NCBI GenBank assembly: GCA_016871675.1
Contig: VHCN01000006.1
Coordinates: forward strand, 20,596-84,595
DNA from: Verrucomicrobiota bacterium
Lineage (GTDB): Bacteria; Verrucomicrobiota; Verrucomicrobiia; Limisphaerales; VHCN01
Direction: 5' to 3'
DNA: 64,000 nt
Positions 45,781 to 55,025 of this stretch are shown one piece after another (within the stretch, counting starts at the first letter, position 1; every line of letters begins with the position of its first letter). The notes beneath the pieces are model-generated. The model was given only the letters and a program-made list of their open reading frames with translations. It was not told where the DNA came from and made no database searches. Made by a program: the position numbers and the translations under genes.

Positions 45781-46962
45781 TCAGTTCAGCAGCCGGTACC
45801 AGTTGTCGCGCTGGCGCGGCTCGTAGCCGAGGTCGCGGATGAGCCGCTGCATGTCGGCCACGCCCATGCGGAAGGTCGTGCCCGCCGCGCTCACCACGTT
45901 TTCCTCGATCATGATGCTGCCGAGGTCGTTCGCGCCGGACTTCAACGCGACCTGCCCGATGTCGGGCCCCTGCGTGACCCACGAGCTCTGGATGCTCGGG
46001 ATGTTGTCGAGGTAGATGCGCGAGAGCGCCTGCATGCGCAGATACTCGTGCGCGCCGACCGTCGGCGCCTTGAGCACCGCGTTCTCCGGCTGGAACGTCC
46101 ACGCGATGAACGCCGTGAACGCGCCGCCCTTCATCGCGCCGGATTCAAGCGCGTTTGCAAAGGCCGCGGCGCGTTCCATCGGCAATCGGCAACCGGCAAC
46201 CGGCAATCTCCCCAATGACTCGTCCTGCTGCGCCCGCACAACGTCGAGGTGTTCGATGCGGTCCTCGACGGTCTCCACGTGACCGAACATCATCGTGACC
46301 GTCGTCGCGAGACCGAGGCGGTGCGCCGTGTCCATCACGCCCATCCAGTCGGCCGTGCTGGCCTTGAGCGGCGCGATGCGGTCGCGCACGCGGTCCACGA
46401 GGATTTCGCCGCCGCCACCGGGCAGGCTGCCGAGCCCGGCGGCGACGAAGTCCTTCAGCACCGTTTCGACCGGCTCGTTGAAGAATCCGGAGAACGCGAC
46501 GATCTCGCTCGGGCTGAAGCCGTGGACGTTGACCTGCGGCCACTTCGCGCGGATGTGTGAAAGCAGGTCCAGATACCACTGCTTGGTGAGCTTCGGATGA
46601 TGCCCGCCTTGCATGAGAATCTGCGTGCCGCCGAGCGCGACGGTCTCGGCGATCTTGCGGTCCATCTCGTCGAGCGTAATGACGTAGGAGTCGTCGTCCT
46701 TCTCCGTCCGGTAGAACGCGCAGAACTTGCAGTAGACATTGCAGACGTTCGTGTAGTTGACGTTGCGGTCCACGATGTAGGTGACGATGTCGTTGCCGCG
46801 CCCGCCGTGCGCCGCGGCGCGGAGCGATTGGCGCCGGCGGTCTGCGAGCAGGCCGAGGTCGTCCAGGGGAAGGCCGTAGAGTTGACGCGCCTCGGCTGCC
46901 GAGACGCGGCCGCCGTCCCAGACTTTCTGGAGCAAGGCGTCGGAAGGCGGCTCGTGCTTCAC
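45781..46962 (-). CDS. mqnC: Cyclic dehypoxanthinyl futalosine synthase (radical SAM)
   Basis: The product cyclises dehypoxanthine futalosine in the futalosine menaquinone route. The 393-aa radical SAM enzyme has C74, C78 and C81 in NYTNVCNVYCKFCAFYR. It also has ILMQGGHHPKLTKQWYLDLL, VHGFSPSEIVAFSGFF, and the C-terminal motif ENVVSAAGTTFRMGVADMQR. An unusual insertion of about 30 residues follows AQQDES and precedes GAFTAFIAWTFQPEN; part of it is encoded by a heptamer repeat. It is the last gene of the menaquinone operon, about 155 bp after mqnA. Confidence 0.94.
   Translation of the reverse strand: MKHEPPSDALLQKVWDGGRVSAAEARQLYGLPLDDLGLLADRRRQSLRAAAHGGRGNDIVTYIVDRNVNYTNVCNVYCKFCAFYRTEKDDDSYVITLDEMDRKIAETVALGGTQILMQGGHHPKLTKQWYLDLLSHIRAKWPQVNVHGFSPSEIVAFSGFFNEPVETVLKDFVAAGLGSLPGGGGEILVDRVRDRIAPLKASTADWMGVMDTAHRLGLATTVTMMFGHVETVEDRIEHLDVVRAQQDESLGRLPVAGCRLPMERAAAFANALESGAMKGGAFTAFIAWTFQPENAVLKAPTVGAHEYLRMQALSRIYLDNIPSIQSSWVTQGPDIGQVALKSGANDLGSIMIEENVVSAAGTTFRMGVADMQRLIRDLGYEPRQRDNWYRLLN
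46180..46207. repeat. Heptamer tandem repeat inside mqnC
   Basis: Four consecutive 7-bp units (CGGCAAT, CGGCAAC, CGGCAAC, CGGCAAT) encode the GRLPVAGCRLP stretch of the mqnC insertion. The run is 28 bp, the same size as the runs in argS and at 35901-35928. Confidence 0.85.
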
Positions 46963-47020
46963 GCGGGGAACGATAGGCCAACGCCGGGACGTGACAAGTC
47001 CCGTGGATCACGGCTGCTTC

Positions 47021-47049
47021 CCCGGGCGGGCCTGCAACCGCCGCCCGGG
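47021..47049. repeat. GC-rich inverted repeat between mqnA and mqnC
   Basis: Arms CCCGGGCGG (47021-47029) and CCGCCCGGG (47041-47049) surround an 11-base loop. A second inverted repeat (CGGGAC/GTCCCG) lies about 30 bp away. They may modulate expression of mqnC within the operon. Confidence 0.55.
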
Positions 47050-47118
47050 CGCCGGATCGCAGCATCACGAAGAACACCAGCACGGCGCTGACTCGCGGCG
47101 AGGCAACCCGCTGCGGCG

Positions 47119-48009
47119 TCACGGCACAAACCGCGGCTCGAAGACCGGCCCGATGCCGTGCTTGCGCATGAGCTCGATGAACACCGCCAACCCGCGCCGT
47201 TCCTCCGCGCCGAGATGATAGTGGATGTGCCAGCCGAGGTAGTCTTTGCGGAATTCAAGGTCGAATTCCGTCCGGACGCGAATGATGTGATCGAGCGTGT
47301 CGAGCCCGAAGTCGCGCGCCTCGCGAAGTGTCCGGCGAATCTCACCCGTGTCCACGCCCCGCCGCAACGCCCACACCGCATACACGAACGGCAGTTTTGT
47401 CGCTTCGAACCACGCCGTGCCAAGGTCGAGGATCGCGTGCTCGTGCGGACGGCGCAGAAACTCGATGGCCCTGTCGCCGATGATCAGCGTCGCGGTGTGG
47501 GTTTGAGCGTCGTCGTAGCTCCGCAGCGGGCGGAACTCCGGCCGCAAACCGCGCTCGGCCAGCAGCACGCGCAGCAGGTTCACGCTCGTGAGCGATGCGG
47601 TGTCGCAATGGATCTCGGTCAACTCTTCCAGCGGCTTCTTGTGCGCGAGGAGAACGCTCTTCACCTCGCCGAGCGACGCCACCGCGATGCCGTCGAGGAG
47701 GTCGAAACCGTCGTTGAGCAGGGGAAACGTGACGCTGACAAGCGCCGCGTCGAGTTCGCCCTTCTCAAGCAACTCGCCAAGCCGGGACGGTGTCGTCAGC
47801 ACGATCCTGTCCTCGATGCCGCGCGTCAGCGGGACGGCGTTGAGGTAATGCACGGAGCCGATGCGCCCCAACACGGGAGATGCCCCGGCCAGCTCGCGCT
47901 CACGCCGGGCTTGCCCGGCGCGCTTCTCCCGCTCCACACGCTGCGCCGTGGCTTCCATGGATTCGCGCGGTGCGAGGCGGAGACCTGGCTGTCCCTCCGG
48001 CTTGTTCAT
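47119..48009 (-). CDS. mqnA: Chorismate dehydratase (futalosine pathway)
   Basis: The product dehydrates chorismate to 3-[(1-carboxyvinyl)oxy]benzoate, the entry step of the futalosine menaquinone route. The 296-aa product has the MqnA/MqnD-type periplasmic-binding fold: LGRIGSVHYLNAVPLTRGIE, LEKGELDAALVSVTFPLLND, CDTASLTSVNLLRVLLAERG and ATLIIGDRAIEFLRRPHEHA. About 46 charged residues precede the usual start, but the ATG at 48009 overlaps the mqnE stop (ATGA), supporting the longer form. Confidence 0.92.
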   Translation of the reverse strand: MNKPEGQPGLRLAPRESMEATAQRVEREKRAGQARRERELAGASPVLGRIGSVHYLNAVPLTRGIEDRIVLTTPSRLGELLEKGELDAALVSVTFPLLNDGFDLLDGIAVASLGEVKSVLLAHKKPLEELTEIHCDTASLTSVNLLRVLLAERGLRPEFRPLRSYDDAQTHTATLIIGDRAIEFLRRPHEHAILDLGTAWFEATKLPFVYAVWALRRGVDTGEIRRTLREARDFGLDTLDHIIRVRTEFDLEFRKDYLGWHIHYHLGAEERRGLAVFIELMRKHGIGPVFEPRFVP

Positions 48010-49181
48010 GCCGTGGCGAGATTCTCCTGAAGCACGCCCGACCGGCTGACGTTCGTTGCTTCGTCGGAGCCAGTCGGCGGGTCGTTCCACTCCTTCATCG
48101 GCTGATAAAACGTGTCGCGCTGCACCGGCACGCGGCCGGCCTCGCGGATCGCCTTCACCATCGCGGCCTCGGTCTGGCGTTGCGGCGACGTTGCGCCGGC
48201 CATGTGGAAGATGTGTTCCTCGACGATCGTGCCGTGCAGGTCGTCCGCGCCGCAGCTGAGGGCGACTTGCGCGAGTTTCAAGCCCATGCCGACCCAGTAG
48301 GCGGTGATGTGGTCGAAGTTGTCGAGGTAGAGCCGGCTCACCGCGATGGTGCGCAATGCGTCGAAGCCCGTCGGCGGATGTTGCACGGGAATCTCGTTGT
48401 TCTCCGGCTGATACGGCAGCGCGACGAAGCCGGTGAAGCCGCGCGTCTCGTCCTGCAGCGCCCGCAACTGCCGCAAGTGATCCACGCGGTCCGCCAGCGA
48501 CTCGACGTGGCCGAAAAGCATGGTGCACGTGCTCCGCCCGCCGAGCCGGTGCCACGTGCGATGCACGTCCAGCCATTCCTCCGCAGACTCCTTGCCCTTC
48601 GCGATGGCGGACCGGACTTCCTTGCGGAAAATCTCCGCGCCGCCGCCGGTGAGCGAGGCGAGCCCGGCGTCCTTGAGTTCGGCGAGAACCCGCTCGACGG
48701 GCATCTTCGCGAGCCAGGCGAGGTGGAGGATTTCGATGGCGGTGAAGCACTTCAACTGAAGCCGCGCGTCGAGCGACTTGAGCGCGCGGAGCATCCCGAC
48801 GTAGTAGCCGAACGGCAGCGTCGGGTGCAGCCCGCCAACGATGTGCAGTTCGGTGACGCCAAGCGCGAGCGCCTCGCGCGCCTTTTGCACGACCTGCTCG
48901 GCGGACAGCTCGAAGCCATCCTTGTCGCGCTTCTTGCGCGCGAACGAGCAGAACTGGCAGGAGAGGATGCAGTAATTCGAGTAGTTGATGTAGCGGTTGA
49001 GAATGTAGCTGGCGCGGTTGCCGACCTTGCGTTCGCGCGCGAAGTCCGCCAGCGCGCCGACGGCGTTGAGGTTCTTCGACTCGAACAGCCGCACTGCGTC
49101 CGCCTCGGTGAGCCGTTGGCCGGCGGCGACCTTGTCGGCGAGGTCGCCCAGCGAACTTTGCTGGAGAAGCATCCGGTTCAT
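48006..49181 (-). CDS. mqnE: Aminofutalosine synthase (radical SAM)
   Basis: The product adds the carboxyvinyloxybenzoate intermediate to SAM to form aminofutalosine. The 391-aa radical SAM enzyme has C71, C75 and C78 in NYSNYCILSCQFCSFARK. It carries the MqnE-specific motif TELHIVGGLHPTLPFGYYVG, then GRSTCTMLFGHVESLADRVD and FVALPYQPENNEIPVQH. Near the end is HGTIVEEHIFHMAGATSPQ. It is coupled to mqnA by a 4-bp overlap and lies 4 bp after ubiA. Confidence 0.95.
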   Translation of the reverse strand: MNRMLLQQSSLGDLADKVAAGQRLTEADAVRLFESKNLNAVGALADFARERKVGNRASYILNRYINYSNYCILSCQFCSFARKKRDKDGFELSAEQVVQKAREALALGVTELHIVGGLHPTLPFGYYVGMLRALKSLDARLQLKCFTAIEILHLAWLAKMPVERVLAELKDAGLASLTGGGAEIFRKEVRSAIAKGKESAEEWLDVHRTWHRLGGRSTCTMLFGHVESLADRVDHLRQLRALQDETRGFTGFVALPYQPENNEIPVQHPPTGFDALRTIAVSRLYLDNFDHITAYWVGMGLKLAQVALSCGADDLHGTIVEEHIFHMAGATSPQRQTEAAMVKAIREAGRVPVQRDTFYQPMKEWNDPPTGSDEATNVSRSGVLQENLATA

Positions 49182-49185
49182 CGGC

Positions 49186-50121
49186 TCAGCGCCCGGGAGG
49201 ATTGAGCAGGCTGAAAAATGGGAACACCACTTCCGCCGTGGTGACGACGAGGAACACGATGCTCACGAGCGCGTTCAGCCGGAAGAACGCGCTCTGAACC
49301 CAGTTCAGGCTCCGCCGCCACGCCAGCCAGTGTTCCATGATGAGACACACAATGATGATGACCATGCCGACCAGATACGCGAGGCGGAATCCTGCGAGCA
49401 GGCCAAACACCGCGAGCAGCACCCACATGAGCATGTGCGCGAGAAACGCGGCCTTGAGCGCGTTGGCCGGCCCCCACGCCACGACGAGCGAGCGCAGCCC
49501 GTGCGACCGGTCGAACTCGTAATCCTGCAGCGCGTAGATGATGTCGAACCCCGTGAGCCAGCAGACGACCGCCGCGGCGATGAGCAGCGGCAGCAGAAAA
49601 CTCTGCCCGATGGGCCACCACGTGATGAAGGCCGCGCCGCCCTTCACCGCCAGCCACGCCCCGATGGGCGCCAGCGCCAGCGCGACGCCGAGCCACACGT
49701 GCGTGTAGTCGGTGAAGCGTTTCGTAAGCGAGTAGAAGCACACGAGGAACAACGCGACCGGCGACAGGTAAAGGCACGCCGGATTGAGGAAGAACGCCGA
49801 GGCGACCATTCCCGCCGCGCCAAGCGCGCACAGCGTCCACGCGCTCGCGAGCGAGATGGCGCCGGCCGGCAGGTGGCGGTTCGCGGTGCGCGGATTCTCC
49901 GCGTCGAACTTGCGGTCCACGATGCGGTTGAACGCCATCGCGCACGTGCGCGCGCAGACCATCGCCGCGAGCACGAGCAGGAACACCCGCCAGCCGGGCC
50001 AGCCCCGGTTCTCCCGCGCCGCCACGACCATCGCCGCGAGCGCAAACGGCAGCGCGAAGACCGTGTGGCTGATCTTCACGAACCCGGCCCATTTCCGGGC
50101 GGTCGCCAGCGGGTTTTCCAT
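49186..50121 (-). CDS. ubiA: UbiA-family prenyltransferase (MqnP-like)
   Basis: The 311-aa inner-membrane protein has eight or nine predicted helices and both Asp-rich prenyl-diphosphate motifs. The first is AMAFNRIVDRKFDAENPRTA and the second is GFDIIYALQDYEFDRSHGLR. Upstream is the helix SHTVFALPFALAAMVVAARE. In this operon it most likely attaches the polyprenyl tail to the futalosine-derived naphthoate (MqnP) rather than to 4-hydroxybenzoate. The ATG at 50121 was chosen; the frame is open further upstream but antisense or spacer. Confidence 0.93.
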   Translation of the reverse strand: MENPLATARKWAGFVKISHTVFALPFALAAMVVAARENRGWPGWRVFLLVLAAMVCARTCAMAFNRIVDRKFDAENPRTANRHLPAGAISLASAWTLCALGAAGMVASAFFLNPACLYLSPVALFLVCFYSLTKRFTDYTHVWLGVALALAPIGAWLAVKGGAAFITWWPIGQSFLLPLLIAAAVVCWLTGFDIIYALQDYEFDRSHGLRSLVVAWGPANALKAAFLAHMLMWVLLAVFGLLAGFRLAYLVGMVIIIVCLIMEHWLAWRRSLNWVQSAFFRLNALVSIVFLVVTTAEVVFPFFSLLNPPGR

Positions 50122-50126
50122 CGCAG

Positions 50127-50684
50127 CTACTCCGGTTCCGACTGCCAGCGCGGCACGAGCTGCTGCGGGATGCCCATGTGGTCGAGCACGCGCGCGACCA
50201 CGGTGTCCGCGACTTGCTCGATGGTTTGCGGGTGTGTGTAGAAGAGCGGGTTCGCAGGAATCAGGACTGCGCCGGCAAGCAGGAGCAGTTCGAAGTTCCT
50301 CACGTGCACGAGCGAGAGCGGCGTCTCGCGCGGGACGAGGATGAGCTTCTTCTTTTCCTTGAGCACCACGTCGGCGGCGCGCAGCAGCACGTCCTCGCTG
50401 AGCCCGTGCGCGATGCGGCCGAGCGTTCCCATGGTGCAGGGGATGATGACCATCGCATCCGGCGGGTTGGAGCCGCTGGCGAAAGGCGCGTTCATGCTCT
50501 TGAGGCTGTGGCGCTGGGTGCCGTCGGGCACACGCAAACCGCCGGGCAACTCCTCGGCGAGCACCTGCTGCGCGTAGTTGCTCATCACGAGATGCAGCTC
50601 GTGTTGCCGCGTGTCGATGTGGTCGAGCAACCGCTGCGCGTAAAGCGCGCCGCTGGCTCCCGTGATGGCAACAAGGATGCGCAT
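50127..50684 (-). CDS. ubiX: UbiX-family flavin prenyltransferase
   Basis: The product makes prenylated FMN, the cofactor of UbiD-type decarboxylases. The 185-aa product has MRILVAITGASGALYAQRLL, PDAMVIIPCTMGTLGRIAHG, and KKKLILVPRETPLSLVHVRN, the UbiX FMN-binding signature. It ends AGAVLIPANPLFYTHPQTIE followed by a short tail. It is the first gene of the menaquinone operon, and the partner UbiD/MqnL decarboxylase is not in the window. The ATG at 50684 is the family start; one 5 codons upstream is possible. Confidence 0.95.
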   Translation of the reverse strand: MRILVAITGASGALYAQRLLDHIDTRQHELHLVMSNYAQQVLAEELPGGLRVPDGTQRHSLKSMNAPFASGSNPPDAMVIIPCTMGTLGRIAHGLSEDVLLRAADVVLKEKKKLILVPRETPLSLVHVRNFELLLLAGAVLIPANPLFYTHPQTIEQVADTVVARVLDHMGIPQQLVPRWQSEPE

Positions 50685-50718
50685 GGGAAACGGCTGCATG
50701 GAGGCGACCGCCGGGTGG

Positions 50719-50747
50719 ACTATTGTCGCCGCCCCATACGCCCGCAA
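50719..50747 (-). promoter_or_regulatory. Putative promoter of the menaquinone operon
   Basis: On the minus strand TTGCGG (50747-50742) and AATAGT (50724-50719) are 17 bp apart. They are about 35 bp upstream of the ubiX ATG. Confidence 0.42.
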
Positions 50748-50800
50748 GCCCGTTCCGTTGGAACAACTGAGATCTTTCATGCACTGCCGGGTCCGCTAGG

Positions 50801-53020
50801 ATGCGGCGGCCAATGCACCCCGACTCCGCCGGTCCACGCAACCTGCCGATCATCACCGCGCTTGTGTTCGGCACCTTCGCGTTGTATGCGCGGACGGCAA
50901 CCTTCGGCTTCGTGCACTATGATGACCCGGACTGCGTGACACGCGTGCCCGAGGTGACCGCCGGCCTGTCGTGGGCAGGATTCAAGTGGGCATTTCAAAG
51001 CATCGTGGTCGGTCACTGGAAGCCCATCGTCTCCCTCTCGCACATGGTGGATTGCGAGGTGTTCGACCTGAACGCGGGCGGGCACCATCTTGTCAACGTG
51101 CTGTGGCACGCGGCGACGGCGGCCATGCTCTTCCTGGCGTTGCGGGCAATGACGGATGCCCCGTGGCGCAGCGCGATGGTTGCGGCGCTCTTTGCCTGGC
51201 ACCCGCTCCGGGTCGAGTCCGTGGCTTGGATTACCGAACGCAAAGATGTGCTGAGCGGATTCTTTGCGATGCTCGTGCTGTGGGCTTATGCGCGGCAGGT
51301 CATCGCGCCAACGCCAGCGCGGCGTGCGGTGGTGATGGTCGCGTTCGCGCTCGGGCTGATGTCCAAGTCGTCGCTCGTGACGCTGCCTTTCGCGCTGCTC
51401 CTTCTCGACGTCTGGCCGCTGCGTCGGCTGGAGCCATTCAGTTCGCAAGGCGCAGAAGCGGGGATCGCACCGCGTCGGGGTGTAACGCTCGCGGCAGCCA
51501 TCGCCGAGAAGATGCCGCTTTTCGTGCTTTCGGCGTCGGCGAGTGTCATCGCGTTTCTGGCGGCGAAATCCGGATACGCCGGCCAGACGCCGGCGGATTC
51601 GCTTTCGGCCGGGTTACGAATCTCCAATGCCGCCGTGGCCTGCATCGAGTATCTGCGCCAAACGGTCCTGCCCACCGGCCTCGCGGTCTTCTATCCTTAC
51701 GTGTCCGTGCCCGCTTGGAAGGGCACGCTCGCAGCGGCGGGGATGGCCGGGCTGACGGTTTGGGTGTTCACGCAGGCGCGACGCCGCCCGTATCTCGCGG
51801 TGGGCTGGTTTTGGTTTCTCGGGATGCTCACGCCGATGATTGGACTCGTGCAATCCGGCGCACAGTCGCGCGCGGACCGATACACGTATTTGGCCCACAT
51901 CGGGCTCGCGATGGCCGTGGTTTGGGGCGTCCACGATTGGGCCCGATCGAGGCAACGACTCAGAGCGGCACAAGGTCTGTTCGTTGCGGCGGTTTTCGGC
52001 TGCGCCATGGGCACGCTTGCGGTGCTCCCGCACTGGCGCAACAGTTTCACCCTCTTCGAGCGCGCCGCCGCGGTGACTCGTGACAACTGGACCGCGCACG
52101 GAAACCTCGGCTTCCTGCACCTGGCCGCGGGGCGCGCGCAAGAAGCCGTGCCGCACTTGGAAGTCGCGGTGCGCACCATGTCGCGCGACGAAAACCTGCG
52201 CTTCAACCTCGCGCTTGCATTGTTCGACTTGGGTCGCGTGGAAGAAGCCACGCCGCACCTGCGCGAGGTGATCCGACGAAACCCGGGCTTCGCGGCCGCG
52301 CACCGGCGGCTGGCCGACGCGCTGACCCGCCTCCAACTCCGCGCCGAGGCTGCCGCGAGTCTTGAGCGGGCCGCACGGCTTCAACCGACGGACGTGGATG
52401 CGTGGGTGGACCTCGGCGTGCTGCGCGCCGGGCTCGGCGACAAATCCGCAGCGGCCGGCCACTACCGGCGCGCGCTTGCGTTGAATCCCGATCACGCCGC
52501 TGCGCACGCCAACCTCGGCGGACTCCTTGCCGATGACGGGCGGCTGGATGACGCTGCGCCGCACCTTGCGGATGCCGTCCGCCTCCAGCCCACAAACAGC
52601 GTGGCACGCCACAACCTAGCCCTCCTGTTGCTGCGCCAGTCCCGCGACGCCGACGCCGTCGCCCAACTCCGCGAGGCGGTCCGGCTCCAGCCGGACTTTG
52701 GCAACGCGCTCAATCGCCTCGCGTGGGCGCTGGCGACCAGCCCGGAGGATTCCGTGCGCAACAGCGCCGAGGCTCTCATGCTCGCGCGCCGCGTCGTGCA
52801 TCTCACCGGCGGGCGGGAACCAATCGCGTTCGACACGTTGGGAGCCGCACTCGCCGAAACCGGGGACTTTGCCGAAGCAACGCGGGCAGCCTCCAAGGCG
52901 TCGGAACTTGCAACCACCGCCGGCCGCTCCGCGCTGGCCGCGCAGGCACAGGCGCGAGCGGAGTTGTATCGCGCCGGCCGGCCATTCCGCGATCAGGCAT
53001 CGCGCGAGCCGTTCCGGTGA
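50801..53020 (+). CDS. TMTC-like membrane glycosyltransferase-type protein with C-terminal TPRs, paralogue 1
   Basis: The 739-aa product has an N-terminal membrane domain of about 430 residues with roughly ten helices, then about seven TPR motifs (NWTAHGNLGFLHLAAGRAQE, NLRFNLALALFDLGRVEEAT). The first loop carries the acidic pair D41-D42 (FVHYDDPDCV). Other conserved motifs are HWKPIVSLSHMVDCEVFDLN, HPLRVESVAWITERKDVLSG and SRADRYTYLAHIGLAMA. This is the arrangement of eukaryotic TMTC O-mannosyltransferases (GT-C fold). A glycosyltransferase role at the membrane is inference. It pairs in sequence with paralogue 5 rather than 2-4. The start is ATG at 50801; a second lies at 50813. Confidence 0.85.
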   Translation: MRRPMHPDSAGPRNLPIITALVFGTFALYARTATFGFVHYDDPDCVTRVPEVTAGLSWAGFKWAFQSIVVGHWKPIVSLSHMVDCEVFDLNAGGHHLVNVLWHAATAAMLFLALRAMTDAPWRSAMVAALFAWHPLRVESVAWITERKDVLSGFFAMLVLWAYARQVIAPTPARRAVVMVAFALGLMSKSSLVTLPFALLLLDVWPLRRLEPFSSQGAEAGIAPRRGVTLAAAIAEKMPLFVLSASASVIAFLAAKSGYAGQTPADSLSAGLRISNAAVACIEYLRQTVLPTGLAVFYPYVSVPAWKGTLAAAGMAGLTVWVFTQARRRPYLAVGWFWFLGMLTPMIGLVQSGAQSRADRYTYLAHIGLAMAVVWGVHDWARSRQRLRAAQGLFVAAVFGCAMGTLAVLPHWRNSFTLFERAAAVTRDNWTAHGNLGFLHLAAGRAQEAVPHLEVAVRTMSRDENLRFNLALALFDLGRVEEATPHLREVIRRNPGFAAAHRRLADALTRLQLRAEAAASLERAARLQPTDVDAWVDLGVLRAGLGDKSAAAGHYRRALALNPDHAAAHANLGGLLADDGRLDDAAPHLADAVRLQPTNSVARHNLALLLLRQSRDADAVAQLREAVRLQPDFGNALNRLAWALATSPEDSVRNSAEALMLARRVVHLTGGREPIAFDTLGAALAETGDFAEATRAASKASELATTAGRSALAAQAQARAELYRAGRPFRDQASREPFR

Positions 53021-53078
53021 CTCCCGTCGTCTTTTTGCTTCCGCGCCGTCCCGGTTTCGCCGAACGTCGCCCTACCCG

Positions 53079-55025
53079 ATGAACCGTCCGGACGCCACGC
53101 CCCAGGTGAGGCTCGCGGGATTCCTGCTCGCGGCGCTGACGCTCCTGGTTTACTGGCCGCTGCGACAGCACGAGTTCATCAACTTCGACGACGGCCTCTT
53201 CGTGACCGAGAACCCGGTCGTGCAGGCCGGGCTGACCTGGCGCGGGATCGTGTGGGCCTTCACGGAGGCGCCTTACAGTTGCCCGCTGGTTTACGTGTCC
53301 CACATGGCGGACGTGGAGCTCTTCGACCTCGAAGCCGGCGGGCATCACTCGATGAGCGCGCTGTTCCACCTCGCAAATACCCTGTTGTTGTTCGCGGTGC
53401 TGCGCCGGTTTACGGGCGCGCTGTGGCCGTCCGCGTGGGTCGCCGCGTTGTTCGCGTGGCACCCGATGCACGTGCAATCGGTCGCGTGGATCGCCGAGCG
53501 GCGCGACGTGCTCAGCACGCTCTTCGGGTTGCTCGCCCTGTGGAGTTACGCTTCCTTCGCAGATCGGCCGGGATGGCGCCGCGGCGTCCCGGTGTTTGTG
53601 TTCCTGCTGCTCGGCCTGCTCGTGAAGCAGATGCTCATCACGCTGCCCTTCGTCCTGCTGCTGCTCGACGTGTGGCCGCTAGGCAGGTTGAAGCTCGACC
53701 CCGGCTGGATGGCGCGCGCGCGTCCGCTGGTGCTGGAGAAGCTGCCGTTCTTCGCGCTCGCCCTCGCGTTCACCGCCGCGGGACTGCTCTCCGCGCAACG
53801 GGGCGGACTCCTCCCGACGGACGCGGAGCTCCCGCTGGGCGCCCGCATCGGCAACGCGTTCGTCGCCTACTGGCGCTACCTCGAGCTCACTGTGTGGCCG
53901 GAGAAGCTGGCGATCCTTTACCCCCATCCCGGGCGGCTGCCGCTCGGGCAGGTCGCGCTCGCGGCTGCGGCGCTCGGCGGTGTGACATGGTGGATCTGGC
54001 GCGAGCGCGGCACGCGACCGTGGCTGCTCGTGGGATGGCTGTGGTTTGTCGGCACGCTCGTGCCCGTGATCGGCATCATTCAAGGCGGACAACAGGCGCT
54101 CGCGGACCGCTACAGCTACGTGCCGCACATCGGTTTCTTCGTGATGCTCGCGTGGGCGGGCGCGGAAGTCGTGGCGAAGTGGCCGGCATTCAAGCGGCCC
54201 GTCGTCATCGCGGCGGCGATGTCGGCGGCAATTTGCCTCGCCGCGACCTCGTGGCAACTGAAGTTCTGGAAGGACAGCCTCGCGCTCTTCACCCGCGCGG
54301 TCCAAGTCACCACAGACAACCACGTCGCCCGCAACAACCTCGCCGACGCGCTCGCGGCGAAGGGACGTCACGACGAGGCGCTCACCCATTACCGCGAAGC
54401 CCTGCGGTTGCGCCCGGCGAACCCGGTGCTGTTGAACAACACCGGAATGGCCCTGCTGCAGACAGGGCAGACGACGCAGGCGATGGAGCATTTCCGCGCC
54501 GTGATTCAGCGCAATCCGGCCGACGCCGACGCGCACTACAACCTCGGCCTCGCGCTCGCGGCGCAGGACAAGCTCCAGGAAGCCGCCGCCGCATACCTCG
54601 AGGCCATCCGCCGCAAACCCTCCCACGCGCCCGCGCACAACAACCTCGGCGGCGTGCTGCTCATGCTCGGCCGCAACGCCGAGGCTTCCAAGCACCTCGG
54701 CGAGGCCGTGCGACTCGACCCCCGGCTCGTCGAGGCGCGTCTCAATCTAGCGCAGGCGTTTGCGCGGACCGGCCAGTTCGCACCGGCGGCGGACCAGTTG
54801 ATGCAGTTCCTCGCGCTGCGCCCCGACTCGGTGGAAGCGCTCTGGCAGCTCGCACAGGTCTTCGCCAAGCTCGGCCGCGGAGGGGACGCGCGCGCCGCGA
54901 TTGACCGCGCAACGGCGATCGCCGAATCCGCTGGCCGGCCCGAAATGGCCGCCGAGTTCCGACGACGCGGCGAGCAACTGCTCGCCCAGCCCGGAACCAC
55001 GAACGCCCCCAAAAAGTCGCCGTGA
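53079..55025 (+). CDS. TMTC-like membrane/TPR protein, paralogue 2
   Basis: The 648-aa product has the membrane domain (about residues 10-420) and then roughly six TPRs (NHVARNNLADALAAKGRHDE, YNLGLALAAQDKLQEAAAAY). The acidic pair is D37-D38 (EFINFDDGLFVTENPVVQAG). Subgroup B motifs are EAPYSCPLVYVSHMADVELF, HPMHVQSVAWIAERRDVLST and LADRYSYVPHIGFFVMLAWA. The ATG at 53079 was chosen; the earlier open frame overlaps paralogue 1. Its stop overlaps the next start as GTGA. Confidence 0.85.
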   Translation: MNRPDATPQVRLAGFLLAALTLLVYWPLRQHEFINFDDGLFVTENPVVQAGLTWRGIVWAFTEAPYSCPLVYVSHMADVELFDLEAGGHHSMSALFHLANTLLLFAVLRRFTGALWPSAWVAALFAWHPMHVQSVAWIAERRDVLSTLFGLLALWSYASFADRPGWRRGVPVFVFLLLGLLVKQMLITLPFVLLLLDVWPLGRLKLDPGWMARARPLVLEKLPFFALALAFTAAGLLSAQRGGLLPTDAELPLGARIGNAFVAYWRYLELTVWPEKLAILYPHPGRLPLGQVALAAAALGGVTWWIWRERGTRPWLLVGWLWFVGTLVPVIGIIQGGQQALADRYSYVPHIGFFVMLAWAGAEVVAKWPAFKRPVVIAAAMSAAICLAATSWQLKFWKDSLALFTRAVQVTTDNHVARNNLADALAAKGRHDEALTHYREALRLRPANPVLLNNTGMALLQTGQTTQAMEHFRAVIQRNPADADAHYNLGLALAAQDKLQEAAAAYLEAIRRKPSHAPAHNNLGGVLLMLGRNAEASKHLGEAVRLDPRLVEARLNLAQAFARTGQFAPAADQLMQFLALRPDSVEALWQLAQVFAKLGRGGDARAAIDRATAIAESAGRPEMAAEFRRRGEQLLAQPGTTNAPKKSP

